Shown in pieces: positions 37,112-47,466 of a DNA stretch of 64,000 nt. Position numbers and translations under genes: made by a program. Position 1 is the first letter of the stretch. Every line of letters starts with the position of its first letter. The stretch covers positions 34,542-98,541 of the forward strand of contig JANWUS010000041.1 in the NCBI GenBank assembly GCA_024958715.1, written 5' to 3'. The stretch comes from Cyanobium sp. FGCU52 (lineage in GTDB: Bacteria; Cyanobacteriota; Cyanobacteriia; PCC-6307; Cyanobiaceae). Below the pieces are notes generated by a model. The model had not been told where the DNA came from, did not search any database, and saw nothing but the letters and a program-made list of their open reading frames with translations.

Positions 37112-38770
37112 ATGACTGACACCACCAAGCGCGGGATGGAACTCCTGCACGATCCCCGCCTCAACAAGGGCACCGGCTTCACCGCCGCCGAACGGGAGGC
37201 CCTCGGCCTCACCGGCCTGGTGCCCGATGTCACCGAAACCCTGGACACCCAGCTCAGCCGGGTGAAGGAGCAGCTGGCCAAGAAGGCCACCGATCTCGAT
37301 CGCTTCATCTATCTGATGAGCCTGCTCGACAGCAACGAAACGCTCTTCTACCGCACGTTGATGTCGGATCCGGCGCGGTTCCTGGAGATCGTCTACGACC
37401 CCACGATCGGTGAGGCCTGCCTCAAGTTCGATCACATTCTGCGCCGCCCCCTGGGCATGTATCTCTCGATCACCCACAAAGGCAGGGTGAAGGAGGTGCT
37501 GCGCAACTGGCCCGAAAAGGATGTGCGTTTCATCTGCGTCACCAACGGCGGCCGCATCCTCGGCCTCGGCGATCTGGGCGCCAACGGCATGGGAATCCCG
37601 ATCGGCAAGCTGCAGCTCTACACCGCCACCGCGGGGGTGCCGCCCCGGGGCCTGCTGCCGATCTATCTCGATGCCGGCACCAACAACGAGCCCTACCTGG
37701 CCGATCCCCTCTACGTGGGCCTGCGCCAGCACCGTCCGCCCACCGAGGAGCTCTATGCCTTCGTGGATGAATTCGTGGCGGCGGTGCAGGAGGTGTTCCC
37801 CCACTGCTGCATTCATTTCGAAGACTGGACGGGCGTGGATGCCATCGCCCTGCTGGCCCGCTATCGCGACAAGGTGTGCTGCTACAACGACGACATCCAG
37901 GGCACGGCGGGGGTGACTCTGGCGGGTGTGATCAATGCCCTCAAGCTCACCGGCGGCCAGCTCAAGGACCAGCGCCTGCTCTTCCTTGGTGCGGGCTCGG
38001 CCGCCATCGGCCTGGCCAATCTGATGGTGTCGGCCCTCGGCCAGCAGGGCATTCCCGCTGAGGTGGCCCGCCTGCAGATCCGCATGTTCGACACCCAGGG
38101 CCTGGTGGTGTCGGGTCGCCCCGGCCTGCCCGATCACAAGAAGCCCTACGCCAAGGATCTGCCGCCCAGCCAGCCCTTCGATCACACCAGCCTGGCCAGC
38201 GAGTGCCCCCGCATCGTCGAGGCCATCGACGACTTCAAGCCCACGATCCTGATCGGGGTGAGCACCGTGGGCAACCTGTTCAACCAGGCGGTGGTGGAAG
38301 CGATGGCTTGCCACAATGCGCAGCCGATCATCTTCCCCCTCTCCAATCCCACGGAGAAGATGGAATGCCTGGCCGACGAGGCCTACCAGTGGACCAAGGG
38401 AACGGTGGTCTTTGCGGGTGGCGTGCAGCTGCCCAACGTGCATCTCAATGGCCATACCTATATCCCCTCCCAGGCCAACAACCTCTACATCTTCCCGGCC
38501 GTGGGTCTGGCCATCCTGGCCACCAACGCCAAGGTGGTCACCGATGAGATGTTCATCGAAGCCGCCCATGCCGTCGCCGACCAGGTCACCGAGGAGCAGC
38601 TCAAGCTGGGCATGCTGTTCCCGCCCCAGTCCGAGGTGCTGGAGGTGGCGGTCCACACCGCCACCCGGGTGGCCAAGCTGCTGTTCGACAGCAACCTGGC
38701 CGGGGTGCCGCGTCCCGACGACATCGAGGCCCTGATCCGCAGCCACGTCTACACGCCCACCTACGCGTAG
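37112..38770 (+). CDS. maeA: NAD-dependent malic enzyme
   Basis: A 552-residue SfcA/MaeA-type malic enzyme that decarboxylates malate to pyruvate. The active-site tyrosine region is ETLFYRTLM, CCYNDDIQGTAGVTLAG is the malate/metal signature, and LGAGSAAIG is the NAD-binding loop. It lies directly after fumC, so fumarate to malate to pyruvate is encoded together. The start at ATG 37112 fits homologues; an upstream GTG at 37034 overlaps the end of fumC. Confidence 0.93.
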   Translation: MTDTTKRGMELLHDPRLNKGTGFTAAEREALGLTGLVPDVTETLDTQLSRVKEQLAKKATDLDRFIYLMSLLDSNETLFYRTLMSDPARFLEIVYDPTIGEACLKFDHILRRPLGMYLSITHKGRVKEVLRNWPEKDVRFICVTNGGRILGLGDLGANGMGIPIGKLQLYTATAGVPPRGLLPIYLDAGTNNEPYLADPLYVGLRQHRPPTEELYAFVDEFVAAVQEVFPHCCIHFEDWTGVDAIALLARYRDKVCCYNDDIQGTAGVTLAGVINALKLTGGQLKDQRLLFLGAGSAAIGLANLMVSALGQQGIPAEVARLQIRMFDTQGLVVSGRPGLPDHKKPYAKDLPPSQPFDHTSLASECPRIVEAIDDFKPTILIGVSTVGNLFNQAVVEAMACHNAQPIIFPLSNPTEKMECLADEAYQWTKGTVVFAGGVQLPNVHLNGHTYIPSQANNLYIFPAVGLAILATNAKVVTDEMFIEAAHAVADQVTEEQLKLGMLFPPQSEVLEVAVHTATRVAKLLFDSNLAGVPRPDDIEALIRSHVYTPTYA

Positions 38771-38781
38771 GGCCAGGGTTC

Positions 38782-38801
38782 GGGGCGGCTCCTGCCGCCC
38801 C
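38782..38801. terminator. Strong hairpin between malic enzyme and purB
   Basis: GGGGCGGC (38782-38789) and GCCGCCCC (38794-38801) pair perfectly around TCCT. It sits in the 46-base gap between convergent genes, so it is probably a bidirectional terminator. Confidence 0.6.
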
Positions 38802-38816
38802 TCCCACTGAACTCCC

Positions 38817-40112
38817 TCAGATCCCCAGCCGCTCCCAGATCACCCCGAGATTCGCCTGGTGCAGGTCGGTGGCGAAGCACTCGGCCAGTTGCTCGCTGCT
38901 GAGTCGGCCGCTCACCTCGGGATCGGCCGCCAGGTTGGCGCGGAAGTCGCCGCCGCCTGTGTTCCAGGCGGTGTGGGCGTTGCGCTGCACGATCCGGTAG
39001 GCGTCCTCGCGGCTGAGGCCGCTCTCCACCAGCGCCAGCAGCACCCGCTGGCTGAACACCACGCCGCCATACACATTCATGTTGCGGGCCATGTTCTCGG
39101 GGTAGACCCCCAGGCCCTTCACCACCTCGGTCATCTCCCGCAGCATGAAGTGCAGGGTCACGGAACAGTCGGGCAGCATCATCCGCTCCACCGAGCTGTG
39201 GCTGATGTCGCGCTCATGCCAGAGGGCACAGTTCTCCAGCGCCGCCACGGTGTAGCTGCGCAGCACGCGCGCCAGCCCGCCGATGCGCTCGCTGCGGATC
39301 GGATTGCGCTTGTGGGGCATGGCCGAGCTGCCCTTCTGCCCCTTGGCGAAGTTCTCCTCCACCTCCAGCACGTCGGTGCGTTGCAGGTTGCGGATCTCGG
39401 TGGAGAAGCGCTCCAGCGACGCCCCCACCAGCGCCAGCGTCTGCACGTATTCGGCATGGCGATCGCGCGAGATCACCTGGGTGCTGGCGGTGTCGGGCAC
39501 CAGGCCGAGGATGCGGCAGGTGATCGCCTCCACCTGGGGATCGGTGTTGGCGTAGGTGCCCATGGCGCCGCTGATCTGACCCACGGACACCACCCGCTCC
39601 AGGCGCTCCAGCCGCTCGCGGTTGCGCTCGGTTTCCGCCAGCCAGCCCGCCACCTTGAAGCCGAAGGTGATCGGCTCGCCGTGGATCGCATGGCTGCGGC
39701 CGATCATCACCGTGCCCTTGTGCTCCCGCGCCAGCGCCCGCAGGGCCTCGGCCAGGGCATCGAGCTCCGTGCGCAGCAGGGCCACCGAGGCCTTCAGCTG
39801 CAGCGCCAGGCCCGTGTCCAGCACGTCGGAGCTGGTCATGCCCACGTGGATGTAGCGGCCCGCATCACCCACGTGCTCGTTCACGTTGGTGAGGAAGGCG
39901 ATCACGTCGTGGCGCACCTCCGCCTCGATCTCCAGGATCCGCGGCACCTCGAAACGCGCCTTCTCCCGGATCGTGGCCAGCGCCTCGGCGGGCACCCGGC
40001 CCAGCTCCACGTTGGCGGCGGTGGCGGCGATCTCCACGTCGAGCCAGCTCTGGAACTTCGCTTCCTCGCTCCAGAGGCGGCCCATTTCGGGCAGGGTGTA
40101 GCGCTCGATCAA
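38817..40112 (-). CDS. purB: Adenylosuccinate lyase PurB
   Basis: A lyase of purine synthesis that splits SAICAR and adenylosuccinate. GSSAMPHKRNPIRSE is the fumarase-superfamily signature. The protein conserved in picocyanobacteria starts MIERYTLPEMG; here that ATG is replaced by TTG at 40112 (431 residues, the usual length). A GTG at 40139 would add nine residues. Neither has a clear Shine-Dalgarno. Confidence 0.95.
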   Translation of the reverse strand: MIERYTLPEMGRLWSEEAKFQSWLDVEIAATAANVELGRVPAEALATIREKARFEVPRILEIEAEVRHDVIAFLTNVNEHVGDAGRYIHVGMTSSDVLDTGLALQLKASVALLRTELDALAEALRALAREHKGTVMIGRSHAIHGEPITFGFKVAGWLAETERNRERLERLERVVSVGQISGAMGTYANTDPQVEAITCRILGLVPDTASTQVISRDRHAEYVQTLALVGASLERFSTEIRNLQRTDVLEVEENFAKGQKGSSAMPHKRNPIRSERIGGLARVLRSYTVAALENCALWHERDISHSSVERMMLPDCSVTLHFMLREMTEVVKGLGVYPENMARNMNVYGGVVFSQRVLLALVESGLSREDAYRIVQRNAHTAWNTGGGDFRANLAADPEVSGRLSSEQLAECFATDLHQANLGVIWERLGI

Positions 40113-40179
40113 AGCGGTCGGCGATGGCGTGGAGATCACCCAACCTATCGGTCCGGGCGGATGGCCTTTCCCCGCCGGC

Positions 40180-40404
40180 TCAGGCGGCGGCCGTCAGGCG
40201 CCGGTGGGGCACCTCCCACTGCACCAGGGCTCCCCAGGCCTGCTGGCGCACCCAGCAGCGGCCGCCCTGGCAGTTGATCAGCTGGAAAGGCGGCAGGTCG
40301 TCGGGGTGATCACGCAGCCGCACGAACGAACCCGGCTGGAGAAGCTCCACCAGTTCGCCGCTGGCGGCATGACGGGCGGACGCCTTGGGGAAGGATCGGG
40401 GCAT
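40180..40404 (-). CDS. Conserved hypothetical protein (74 residues)
   Basis: A 74-residue basic protein (FVRLRDHPDDLPPFQLINCQ; GGRCWVRQQAWGALVQWEVP) with a beta-rich pattern, likely a small conserved cyanobacterial protein. Function unknown. Divergent from tlyA and 67 bases upstream of purB on the same strand. An in-frame ATG at 40494 would give 104 residues, but that extension is low-complexity. Confidence 0.65.
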   Translation of the reverse strand: MPRSFPKASARHAASGELVELLQPGSFVRLRDHPDDLPPFQLINCQGGRCWVRQQAWGALVQWEVPHRRLTAAA

Positions 40405-40536
40405 GGGCCTCGATGGGCTTGGTTGATCCTCTGATGCTTGCGCGGCGCACCCTGGGCCTGTCGGTTTTTGTTCGGATTGTGGTTGTGTTTCCATACCCTC
40501 AGGCCCCACCCGGCTCCGTGACCGGGCGCCGCCGCC

Positions 40537-41364
40537 ATGGCCCGCCGCCAGCGACTGGATCTTCTGCTGCTTCACCGCGGTCTGGTGGCCAGCCGTCAGC
40601 AGGCCCAGCAGCTGATCCGCGCCGGCCGGGTGCGCAGTGCCGGCCGGGTGCTCGACAAGCCCGGCAGCGAGGTGGATCCCGAGCTGCCCCTGGAGGTGGA
40701 GGAGCCGCCCCGGTTCGTTTCCCGCGGCGGCGAGAAGCTGGTGGCGGCCCTCGAGCAGCTGCCGATCCAGGTGGAGGGTCGGGTGTGCCTCGATGGCGGC
40801 ATCTCCACGGGCGGCTTCAGCGACTGCCTGCTCCAGCACGGTGCGGCCCGCATCTACGGCATCGACGTGGGCTACGGCCAGACCGCCTGGAGCCTGCGCA
40901 CCGACCCTCGCCTGGTGCTGCGGGAGCGCACCAACCTGCGCCATCTCACCCCGGAGCAGCTCTACGGGCCCGACGACCCCTGGCCCGATCTGGCCGTGGC
41001 CGATGTGTCGTTCATCTCGCTCACCCGCGTGTTGCCGGCGCTGCGAGGACTGCTGCGGCCCGGTTCAGGCGGGACGGAGGCGGTGCTGCTGGTGAAGCCC
41101 CAGTTCGAGGTGGGCCGCGAGCGGGTGGGCAAGGGCGGGGTGGTGCGCGACCCTCTGGCCCACCGCGACGCCATCACCACGGTGATCGCCGCAGCTGAAC
41201 CGCTGGGCTGGCATGCCGCCGGCCTGCTGGGTTCGCCGATCACCGGCCCCGCCGGCAACCACGAATACCTGCTGTGGCTGAGGGAGCGGCCGCCTGAAGG
41301 AACTGATGCGATCGACGGCGCCAGGGTCGCCGACGTTGTGGCGGCGACCCTCGGCGGGGGCTGA
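40537..41364 (+). CDS. tlyA: TlyA family rRNA (cytidine-2'-O)-methyltransferase
   Basis: A 275-residue protein with an N-terminal S4 RNA-binding domain (MARRQRLDLLLLHRGLVASR at 1-20, then AQQLIRAGRVRSAG) and a methyltransferase (SRGGEKL, CLDGGISTGGFSDCLLQ, DVSFISL). It methylates 16S/23S rRNA at 2'-O of cytidines; older annotations call it hemolysin A. It ends 10 bases from the convergent glnB. Confidence 0.9.
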   Translation: MARRQRLDLLLLHRGLVASRQQAQQLIRAGRVRSAGRVLDKPGSEVDPELPLEVEEPPRFVSRGGEKLVAALEQLPIQVEGRVCLDGGISTGGFSDCLLQHGAARIYGIDVGYGQTAWSLRTDPRLVLRERTNLRHLTPEQLYGPDDPWPDLAVADVSFISLTRVLPALRGLLRPGSGGTEAVLLVKPQFEVGRERVGKGGVVRDPLAHRDAITTVIAAAEPLGWHAAGLLGSPITGPAGNHEYLLWLRERPPEGTDAIDGARVADVVAATLGGG

Positions 41365-41374
41365 TCGCTGCGGC

Positions 41375-41822
<448 letters not shown>

Positions 41823-41908
41823 CCATGGTGCCGGCGAATGGGGAACCGGGATCGATGCTCCCGACGCCCTAGCTTCGGGGCACCCTGATCCGTTTTTCTC
41901 TGCTGCCC

Positions 41909-42316
41909 ATGGGCGAGGCCGCTTCCGCCACCATCTCCCCGCGCTACGGCGAGCGGGCCATCGCCGAGGCCCGGCTGCTGTGCTTCGAGAACCCGCGCCA
42001 GGGTCGCGCCTACGAGGTGTCGATCGAACTGCCGGAGTTCACCTGCACCTGCCCCTTCTCCGGCTATCCCGATTTCGCCGTGCTGCGGCTGCTTTACCAG
42101 CCCGGCCCGCGGGTGCTTGAGCTCAAGGCCCTCAAGCTCTACGTCAACAGCTACCGCGACCGTTCCATCTCCCATGAGGAGGTGGCCAACCGCATCCTCG
42201 ACGACCTCGTGGAGGCCTGCGATCCGGTGTGGATGCAGCTGGAGGCCGACTTCAATCCCCGCGGCAACGTGCACACCGTGGTGCGGGTGAGCCATGGCAG
42301 CCGACTCCCCTGCTGA
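41909..42316 (+). CDS. queF: NADPH-dependent 7-cyano-7-deazaguanine reductase QueF
   Basis: A 135-residue short (YkvM-type) QueF that reduces preQ0 to preQ1 for queuosine in tRNA. Catalytic cysteine C48 and aspartate D55 lie in [12 protein letters not shown], and the NADPH motif is [17 protein letters not shown] at 41909, divergent from glnB. It ends convergent with ccsB. Confidence 0.95.
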   Translation: MGEAASATISPRYGERAIAEARLLCFENPRQGRAYEVSIELPEFTCTCPFSGYPDFAVLRLLYQPGPRVLELKALKLYVNSYRDRSISHEEVANRILDDLVEACDPVWMQLEADFNPRGNVHTVVRVSHGSRLPC

Positions 42317-42343
42317 CTGAGCCCCCCCCCCGGGCTTCCGCCC

Positions 42344-43663
42344 TCAGGCGGCCTCGTCCAGCAGGGCGGGCAGTTCGGCGGCGAAGCCGGTGAGGTTGCG
42401 GTTGCACAGCCCGGCCACATGCAGGCGGCTGTTCTCGGGTTCGGCCACCGCCCACAACTGGCGGGTGGCCACCAGGCTCAGCCCGCCCCCCAGCAGGGCG
42501 ATGGCGAAGCCGGCGTAGACCAGCGGCACGCCCGGATCCCGCTTGAGCAGGATGCCGCTGGCCGGCAGCACCCCGTTCACCCGCATCGGCAGTCCCTTCA
42601 CCTCGGTGGCTTCACCACCCGGCACCAGCTGGGCCAGCAGGGTGCCGTCCGGCCCGAACACCTGCACCGGACCCTGCTCGCTGGTGAGGCTGAGCAGCAC
42701 CGGATCGCTGCCGTCGGGTCGGGTGGGCAGCACCAGGCCCCATACCTGCTCCCCCAGTTCGGGGAAACTCCGCAGCGGCAGCTGCAGCACCGGGCTGCGG
42801 CCGAGCTGCAGATCGATCGCCGCCAGCGACCAGTCGGCCTGATAAAGCGTCATCCCCTGGTAGCGAAGGGGATGGTTGACGCTGATCGTGGCCTCCTTGC
42901 TGATCGCCGGTGCTCCCTCGGCGCCGGGCCGGATCAGACGCAGCCGCGAGGAGAACTGCTCCGGCCGGCCGGCCGGGTCGCGCTGGATCGCGAAGTCGTC
43001 GAGGGCCACGGTCACCTGGGTCTGGCCCTGGCGGTCGAGCAGCTCCAGGTCGCGCCCCGGGGCCAGGAAGCGCTCCAGCCGCTGGCCGGCCAGCGCGCCC
43101 CAGGCCGCCCCCACCATCAGCACCACCAGGCCCGCGTGCACGAGCAGCGGGCCCACCCGGCCCAGCTGGCCCCGGCGTGCCGCCAGCCGCCCCTCCTGGG
43201 GATTCACCTGCCAGCCCCTGGCCCGCAGCCGCTGCTCCAGAGCCTGAAGCGCGACCACCGGGTCGGCGGCGGAACGTGTTTCGGCCACCGCCAGCTTGCT
43301 CAGCTGGCGGGGCGAGCGGTAGTCGATCCAGCGCAGGGAGGCCCGCAGGGCCGGCCACTGGCGGCGGATGCTGCAGAGGATCAGCGAGAGGCCCAGCCAG
43401 GCCAGCAGACCCAGGAACCAGCGGCTGGAGTACACGTGATCCAGCTCGAGCCGCATGATCCCCTGGCCGTGGACCAGGCCCAGCCAGGGGGAGGGGTCGT
43501 AACGCTGGAGGTAGAACTCGGCGCTTTCCTTCTGGGGGATGGCGGTGCCCACACCGCTGGCCAGGGCGATCACCAGCAGCAGGCCGATCGCCAGGCGCAG
43601 ATCCGAGATCCAGCCGGCGGCGCGTTGCAGGGCGCGCCAGGCGGGAGAGGCGGTGCTGGTCAT
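42344..43663 (-). CDS. ccsB: Cytochrome c biogenesis protein CcsB (ResB/Ccs1)
   Basis: A 439-residue membrane protein of system II cytochrome c maturation. An N-terminal helix ([18 protein letters not shown]), [20 protein letters not shown], a third helix [15 protein letters not shown], a large lumenal domain, then [17 protein letters not shown] near the C-terminus fit ResB. With CcsA it delivers heme to apocytochromes in the thylakoid lumen. ATG at 43663 overlaps the ccdA stop. Confidence 0.92.
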   Translation of the reverse strand: MTSTASPAWRALQRAAGWISDLRLAIGLLLVIALASGVGTAIPQKESAEFYLQRYDPSPWLGLVHGQGIMRLELDHVYSSRWFLGLLAWLGLSLILCSIRRQWPALRASLRWIDYRSPRQLSKLAVAETRSAADPVVALQALEQRLRARGWQVNPQEGRLAARRGQLGRVGPLLVHAGLVVLMVGAAWGALAGQRLERFLAPGRDLELLDRQGQTQVTVALDDFAIQRDPAGRPEQFSSRLRLIRPGAEGAPAISKEATISVNHPLRYQGMTLYQADWSLAAIDLQLGRSPVLQLPLRSFPELGEQVWGLVLPTRPDGSDPVLLSLTSEQGPVQVFGPDGTLLAQLVPGGEATEVKGLPMRVNGVLPASGILLKRDPGVPLVYAGFAIALLGGGLSLVATRQLWAVAEPENSRLHVAGLCNRNLTGFAAELPALLDEAA

Positions 43664-44406
43664 GACAGTCGGGCCAGCAGGGTGAGAGCGCCCGTGCCCA
43701 CCAGCACCACGCCGCTGATCGGCGGCACCCAGCGCCCGAGCCGGCGCAGGCCCAGCAGCCCGGGCAGGCTGGCCGCGGCGGTGCCCGCGATCAGCAGGGG
43801 CAGCACCTGACCGGCGCCGAAGCTTGTGAGCAGGGCCATGCCCACCAGGGGTTTGCCCTGCTGGGCCATCCAGGTGAGCAGAACGGCGAGCACCGGTGTC
43901 GTGCAGGGGGTGGCAGCCAGCCCGAAGGCCAGACCGGCGGCCAGCGGGCCGAGGGGGGCCGGCACCCGGCGGCGCCAGGCCTCCGGGTCGGGGCCGGCGG
44001 GCAGAGGGATCCGCACCAGACCGAGCAGGTTGAGCCCCATCAGCACCGCCATCAGGGCCACGATCAGCGGGATCTGGGTGGGCAGGCTGCCGTAGAGCCG
44101 CCCCATCAGCCCGCTCAGAAGGCCGAGCAGCACCAGCGAGGCGACGATGCCACCGGCGAAGGCCGTGCTGCGCTGCCACGGCAGGCCGGGAGCGGCGCCG
44201 ACCGGTGCCGAAGCCTGGCCGCCGAACCCGGCCAGATAGGCCAGGGTCACCGGCAGCAGCGACAGGGAACAGGGGCCGAGACTGGTGAGCACGCCACCGG
44301 CGAACACCAGGCCCAGGGTGAGCGGGCCGGGATGGCTGAGGGAGCTCTGCAGCAGCAGTTCCGCCGTGCGGGCCCAGTCGGCGAGCAGGAGCCCAGGGCT
44401 GGGCAT
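43660..44406 (-). CDS. ccdA: Cytochrome c biogenesis protein CcdA
   Basis: A 248-residue membrane thiol-disulfide transporter with about six helices. The redox cysteines lie in [10 protein letters not shown] and [11 protein letters not shown], the CcdA/DsbD-like pattern. It carries reducing power across the membrane to keep apocytochrome cysteines reduced, which fits its 4-base overlap with ccsB. It starts 26 bases after ftsW. Confidence 0.93.
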   Translation of the reverse strand: MPSPGLLLADWARTAELLLQSSLSHPGPLTLGLVFAGGVLTSLGPCSLSLLPVTLAYLAGFGGQASAPVGAAPGLPWQRSTAFAGGIVASLVLLGLLSGLMGRLYGSLPTQIPLIVALMAVLMGLNLLGLVRIPLPAGPDPEAWRRRVPAPLGPLAAGLAFGLAATPCTTPVLAVLLTWMAQQGKPLVGMALLTSFGAGQVLPLLIAGTAAASLPGLLGLRRLGRWVPPISGVVLVGTGALTLLARLS

Positions 44407-44432
44407 GGACGGCGGGAAGGGCAGGGGGGAAT

Positions 44433-45677
44433 TCAGCCTATCGGGGCGGCCGGAGCGCGACGCCGGCGGGGACGGGGGGTTTCCAGCCCGGTGGATTCCA
44501 TCGAACAGCGAATCAGCAGACCGGCCACGAACAGGCTGCTCAGCAGGGAGTTACCGCCGTAGCTCACCATCGGCAGCGGCAGGCCGGTGGTGGGCATGGC
44601 ACCACTGGCCACGGCGATGTTCAGGATCGACTGGCCCACCAGCAGGGCGGTGCAGCCGATGGCGACCAGCCGGTGCTGGTGGCTGCGGCAGCTCAGGGCG
44701 ATGCGCAGGCCGATGAAGGCGAACACTGCCAGGAACAGCAGCAGGAACAGCGAGCCCACGTAGCCGAACTCCTCGGCAAACACCGCGAAGATGAAGTCGG
44801 TGCTCTGGATCGGCAGGTACTGCAGCTTCTGGGTGGAGAGGCCGTAGCCCTCGCCCAGAACCCCGCCGGAACCGATCGCCAGCAGGCTCTGCACCAGCTG
44901 GTAGCCATTGCCCTGGGCATCCTTCCAGGGGTCGAGGAAGGAGGTGACCCGCAGGCGCTGGTATTCGTTGATCAGGATGCTGGCGGTTCCCAGCATCCCC
45001 CCGGCACCGGCCGCCCCGAGCAGCAGGGACAGGGGCAGTCCGCCGGAGAGGGCCATCAGCCACAGCAGCAGGCCCATCAGGGCTGCGGTGCTGAGGTTGG
45101 GCTGCTTGAGGATCACCAGGATCAGGACAGCGAAGATCCCCAGCCAGAGCAGCTTCTGGTCATTGCCGATGCGGCGCCAGTGGGAGAACAGCACCGCCCC
45201 CTGGAGAACCACGAACGGCTTCACCAGTTCCGTGGGCTGGATCTGGATCGGACCCAGCACCAGCCAGCGGCTGGCCCCGTTCACGGTGCTGCCCACCACC
45301 AGGGTGGCGGCGACCATCAGGCCCAGCACGATCAGGGCCGGGCCGGCCATGTGCAGCCAGCGGCGCATGCTGGTGCGGATCGCCAGCCACAGCAGCCCCC
45401 AGCTCGCCACCAGCCAGAGCGCCTGGCGCTTGAGGTAGTAGGCGGCATCGCCCATCTCCCGTTCCGCCACCCACCAGCTGGCAGAGGTGAGCACCAGAAG
45501 CCCCACCAGGCTCCAGATGGCCACGAGGCCCAGCATCAGCCGGCCTTCCGCCGGCCACAGCTCCCAGTCAAGGGGGAGAAGACCACCGCGTGCGGCAGGA
45601 GGGGCGCCTGCTCGCACGGCTCCGTGGGCGGGCGGGCTGCTCGAGGAGACGGACAAGGCGGGCTGTGGGCGAGGCAA
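44433..45677 (-). CDS. ftsW: Peptidoglycan glycosyltransferase FtsW
   Basis: A 414-residue SEDS membrane protein. The start is a ~45-residue Pro/Ser-rich cytoplasmic tail, followed by about ten helices. PTELVKP in the loop after helix four, [16 protein letters not shown] and [15 protein letters not shown] are the SEDS signatures. It polymerises septal peptidoglycan at the division site. Same strand as ccdA/ccsB, 26 bases apart, and downstream of two terminators that end the apc operon. Confidence 0.93.
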   Translation of the reverse strand: MPRPQPALSVSSSSPPAHGAVRAGAPPAARGGLLPLDWELWPAEGRLMLGLVAIWSLVGLLVLTSASWWVAEREMGDAAYYLKRQALWLVASWGLLWLAIRTSMRRWLHMAGPALIVLGLMVAATLVVGSTVNGASRWLVLGPIQIQPTELVKPFVVLQGAVLFSHWRRIGNDQKLLWLGIFAVLILVILKQPNLSTAALMGLLLWLMALSGGLPLSLLLGAAGAGGMLGTASILINEYQRLRVTSFLDPWKDAQGNGYQLVQSLLAIGSGGVLGEGYGLSTQKLQYLPIQSTDFIFAVFAEEFGYVGSLFLLLFLAVFAFIGLRIALSCRSHQHRLVAIGCTALLVGQSILNIAVASGAMPTTGLPLPMVSYGGNSLLSSLFVAGLLIRCSMESTGLETPRPRRRRAPAAPIG

Positions 45678-45725
45678 TGGCCCATTCAGCCGTGCCCGAG
45701 CCGCTGTTGTCGAGTCGATCGAGAC

Positions 45726-45747
45726 AAAAAAAAGCCCGGCACCGGGC
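45726..45747 (-). terminator. Intrinsic terminator, distal
   Basis: On the minus strand GCCCGG-TG-CCGGGC (45747-45734) is followed by eight T (45733-45726). It is the second of two tandem terminators after apcC. Confidence 0.75.
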
Positions 45748-45782
45748 GGTGCCCAGGTCGGGGGGCCGTGTAGCTGCCCATG

Positions 45783-45809
45783 AAAAAGGGCCCGGCGCAG
45801 GCCGGACCC
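45783..45809 (-). terminator. Intrinsic terminator after apcC
   Basis: On the minus strand GGGTCCGGC and GCCGGGCCC form a GC-rich stem followed by TTTTT (45787-45783). It lies 29 bases after the apcC stop and closes the apcABC transcript. Confidence 0.75.
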
Positions 45810-45837
45810 TCTCGAGGCAGTGAGGCAGCCCCCTGAC

Positions 45838-46038
45838 TCAGTTGCCGACGTTCTGCTGACGGCGGCCGGTAACCAGTTCCACCTTCAGGATCTTGCCGCC
45901 CTGCTTCATGATCCGCTGCTGTTCGGCGAACCAGCTGTGGAAAGGCACCCACTTGGTGAAGTAGGTGTTCTGCAGTTCCCTCTGACTGCGCACCTTTTCG
46001 GGGCAGGGGATGCAGGCGGTGATCTTGAAAAGACGCAT
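45838..46038 (-). CDS. apcC: Allophycocyanin core linker ApcC (Lc7.8)
   Basis: A 66-residue linker (MRLFKITACIPCPEKVRSQR) capping the allophycocyanin trimers in the phycobilisome core. The CIPCPEK and QRELQNTYFTKW motifs are the CpcD/ApcC-type linker domain. Directly downstream of apcB (gap 32 bases) and followed by two terminators. Confidence 0.96.
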   Translation of the reverse strand: MRLFKITACIPCPEKVRSQRELQNTYFTKWVPFHSWFAEQQRIMKQGGKILKVELVTGRRQQNVGN

Positions 46039-46070
46039 GGATGATCCTCGGGACGGTGGGTCGGTTGGGA

Positions 46071-46559
46071 TCAGTTGCCGAGGCCGGAGCTGATGTAGTC
46101 GAAGTAGACACCCATCTCACGACCAGCATCGGGACCCACCAGGGCGGCGGTGGCTTCCTTCATGGCCTGGATCGACTGCACGGTGGCGCCGATGGGCACA
46201 CCCAGGGAGTTGTAGGTCTCCTTGAGGCCGTTCAGCACACGCTCGTCGAGGATCGAGGTGTCACCCGCCAGCATGGCGTAGGTGGCGTAGCGCAGGTAGT
46301 AGTCGAGGTCGCGGATGCAAGCGGCATAGCGACGGGTGGTGTACATGTTGCCGCCCGGACGGGTGATGTCCGAGTACAGCAGCGACTTGGCGACGGCTTC
46401 CTTGATGATGGCCGAAGCGTTGGCGCTGATGGTGGCGGCGGCGCGCACCCGCAGTTCGCCGCTGGAGAAGTACTGCTCCAGGCGGCCGATGGAGGAGCCG
46501 TCAAGGTAGAGACCCTGGACGTCGGCCTGATTGATGACGTTGGTGATCGCGTCTTGCAT
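46071..46559 (-). CDS. apcB: Allophycocyanin beta subunit
   Basis: A 162-residue phycobiliprotein subunit. Phycocyanobilin attaches to C81 ([16 protein letters not shown]), and N71 (GGNMY) is the methylated asparagine site of beta subunits. It pairs with ApcA in the core cylinders and passes energy to the terminal emitter. It starts 42 bases after apcA. Confidence 0.98.
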   Translation of the reverse strand: MQDAITNVINQADVQGLYLDGSSIGRLEQYFSSGELRVRAAATISANASAIIKEAVAKSLLYSDITRPGGNMYTTRRYAACIRDLDYYLRYATYAMLAGDTSILDERVLNGLKETYNSLGVPIGATVQSIQAMKEATAALVGPDAGREMGVYFDYISSGLGN

Positions 46560-46601
46560 GGATCCTGGGGGAGGGGCGATGGAGGGAGGGAGGGAAGGGC
46601 C

Positions 46602-47087
46602 TCAGGAGAGAGCGCCGACGACGTAGTCGAAGTAGAACCCGGCTTCCTCGGCATCACCACCGGTGAGGATGCTGGTGGCCACGGCCTTCATTTCCCGGAT
46701 GGCTTCCGCCATCGCTTCCAGGGGGGTGCCCAGGGAGCGGTACATCTCGCGAGCGCCGATGACGCCGATCTCCTCGATCGGGGTGACATCACCCGCCACC
46801 ACGCCATAGGTGACGAGGCGCAGGTAGTAGTCCATGTCGCGCAGGCAGGAGGCCGTCATCTCCTCGCCGTAGGCGTTGCCGCCGGGGGAGATGACGTCGG
46901 GGCGCTTCTGGAAGAGCTGGCCGGCGGCCTGCTTCACGATGCGCTCACGGCTCTCGCTGAGGACCTGGGCCACGCGCAGGCGACGCTGGCCTCCGGCGAC
47001 GAAGGATTTGACCTGGTCGAGTTCACCAGGGCTGAGGTAGCGGGCTTCGGCGTCCGCGTTGATGATCGAGTTGGAGACGATGCTCAT
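46602..47087 (-). CDS. apcA: Allophycocyanin alpha subunit
   Basis: A 161-residue phycobiliprotein alpha subunit with the bilin cysteine C81 ([15 protein letters not shown]). First gene of the apcABC unit, with a GAGG ribosome site in GAGGCAGAACTGC upstream. Separated from apcE by a terminator and a ~315-base leader. Confidence 0.98.
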   Translation of the reverse strand: MSIVSNSIINADAEARYLSPGELDQVKSFVAGGQRRLRVAQVLSESRERIVKQAAGQLFQKRPDVISPGGNAYGEEMTASCLRDMDYYLRLVTYGVVAGDVTPIEEIGVIGAREMYRSLGTPLEAMAEAIREMKAVATSILTGGDAEEAGFYFDYVVGALS

Positions 47088-47402
47088 GCAGTTCTGCCTC
47101 GAAACAAGCGGTCACCGTTAAGGAGACCGGTATCCGGTGTGTAGGGGGTGCGACGGCGGGGCCGAACGCCGAATCATTCTGTGGCAGCCCCCCTCGCGCC
47201 CCCGGCGCACGGTAACAGTTCTTCACGGCGTTGGTGGGAATGAAATCCCTTGGCTCGCAATGGGTTTGCCGAGAGTTGCTGATAGCTTGCCTCTGCAGCA
47301 ATTGTTCATCCCAATTCGGCGCCTGTGCGTTGCCGCGCTGTGGGATGCGCGAACAATATGCTGCGACAGTGATTGGAAAACTGCCTGCTTTCTTTCCACA
47401 CG
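47088..47402 (-). promoter_or_regulatory. Long promoter/leader region of apcA
   Basis: About 315 bases between the apcE terminator and the apcA start hold no gene. It is richer in A/T than its surroundings, in the part from 47230 to 47395. Long untranslated leaders are typical of apcA in cyanobacteria; the start point cannot be fixed by eye. Confidence 0.5.
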
Positions 47403-47429
47403 AAAACTCCCCGGCGCTGGCCGGGGAGT
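47403..47429 (-). terminator. Intrinsic terminator after apcE
   Basis: On the minus strand ACTCCCCGGC and GCCGGGGAGT pair perfectly around CAGC and are followed by TTTT. The hairpin starts 38 bases after the apcE stop and separates apcE from apcABC. Confidence 0.8.
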
Positions 47430-47466
47430 GGGTGAGGCAGGCGTGGGCCGCCCGTGATCGAGAGTC

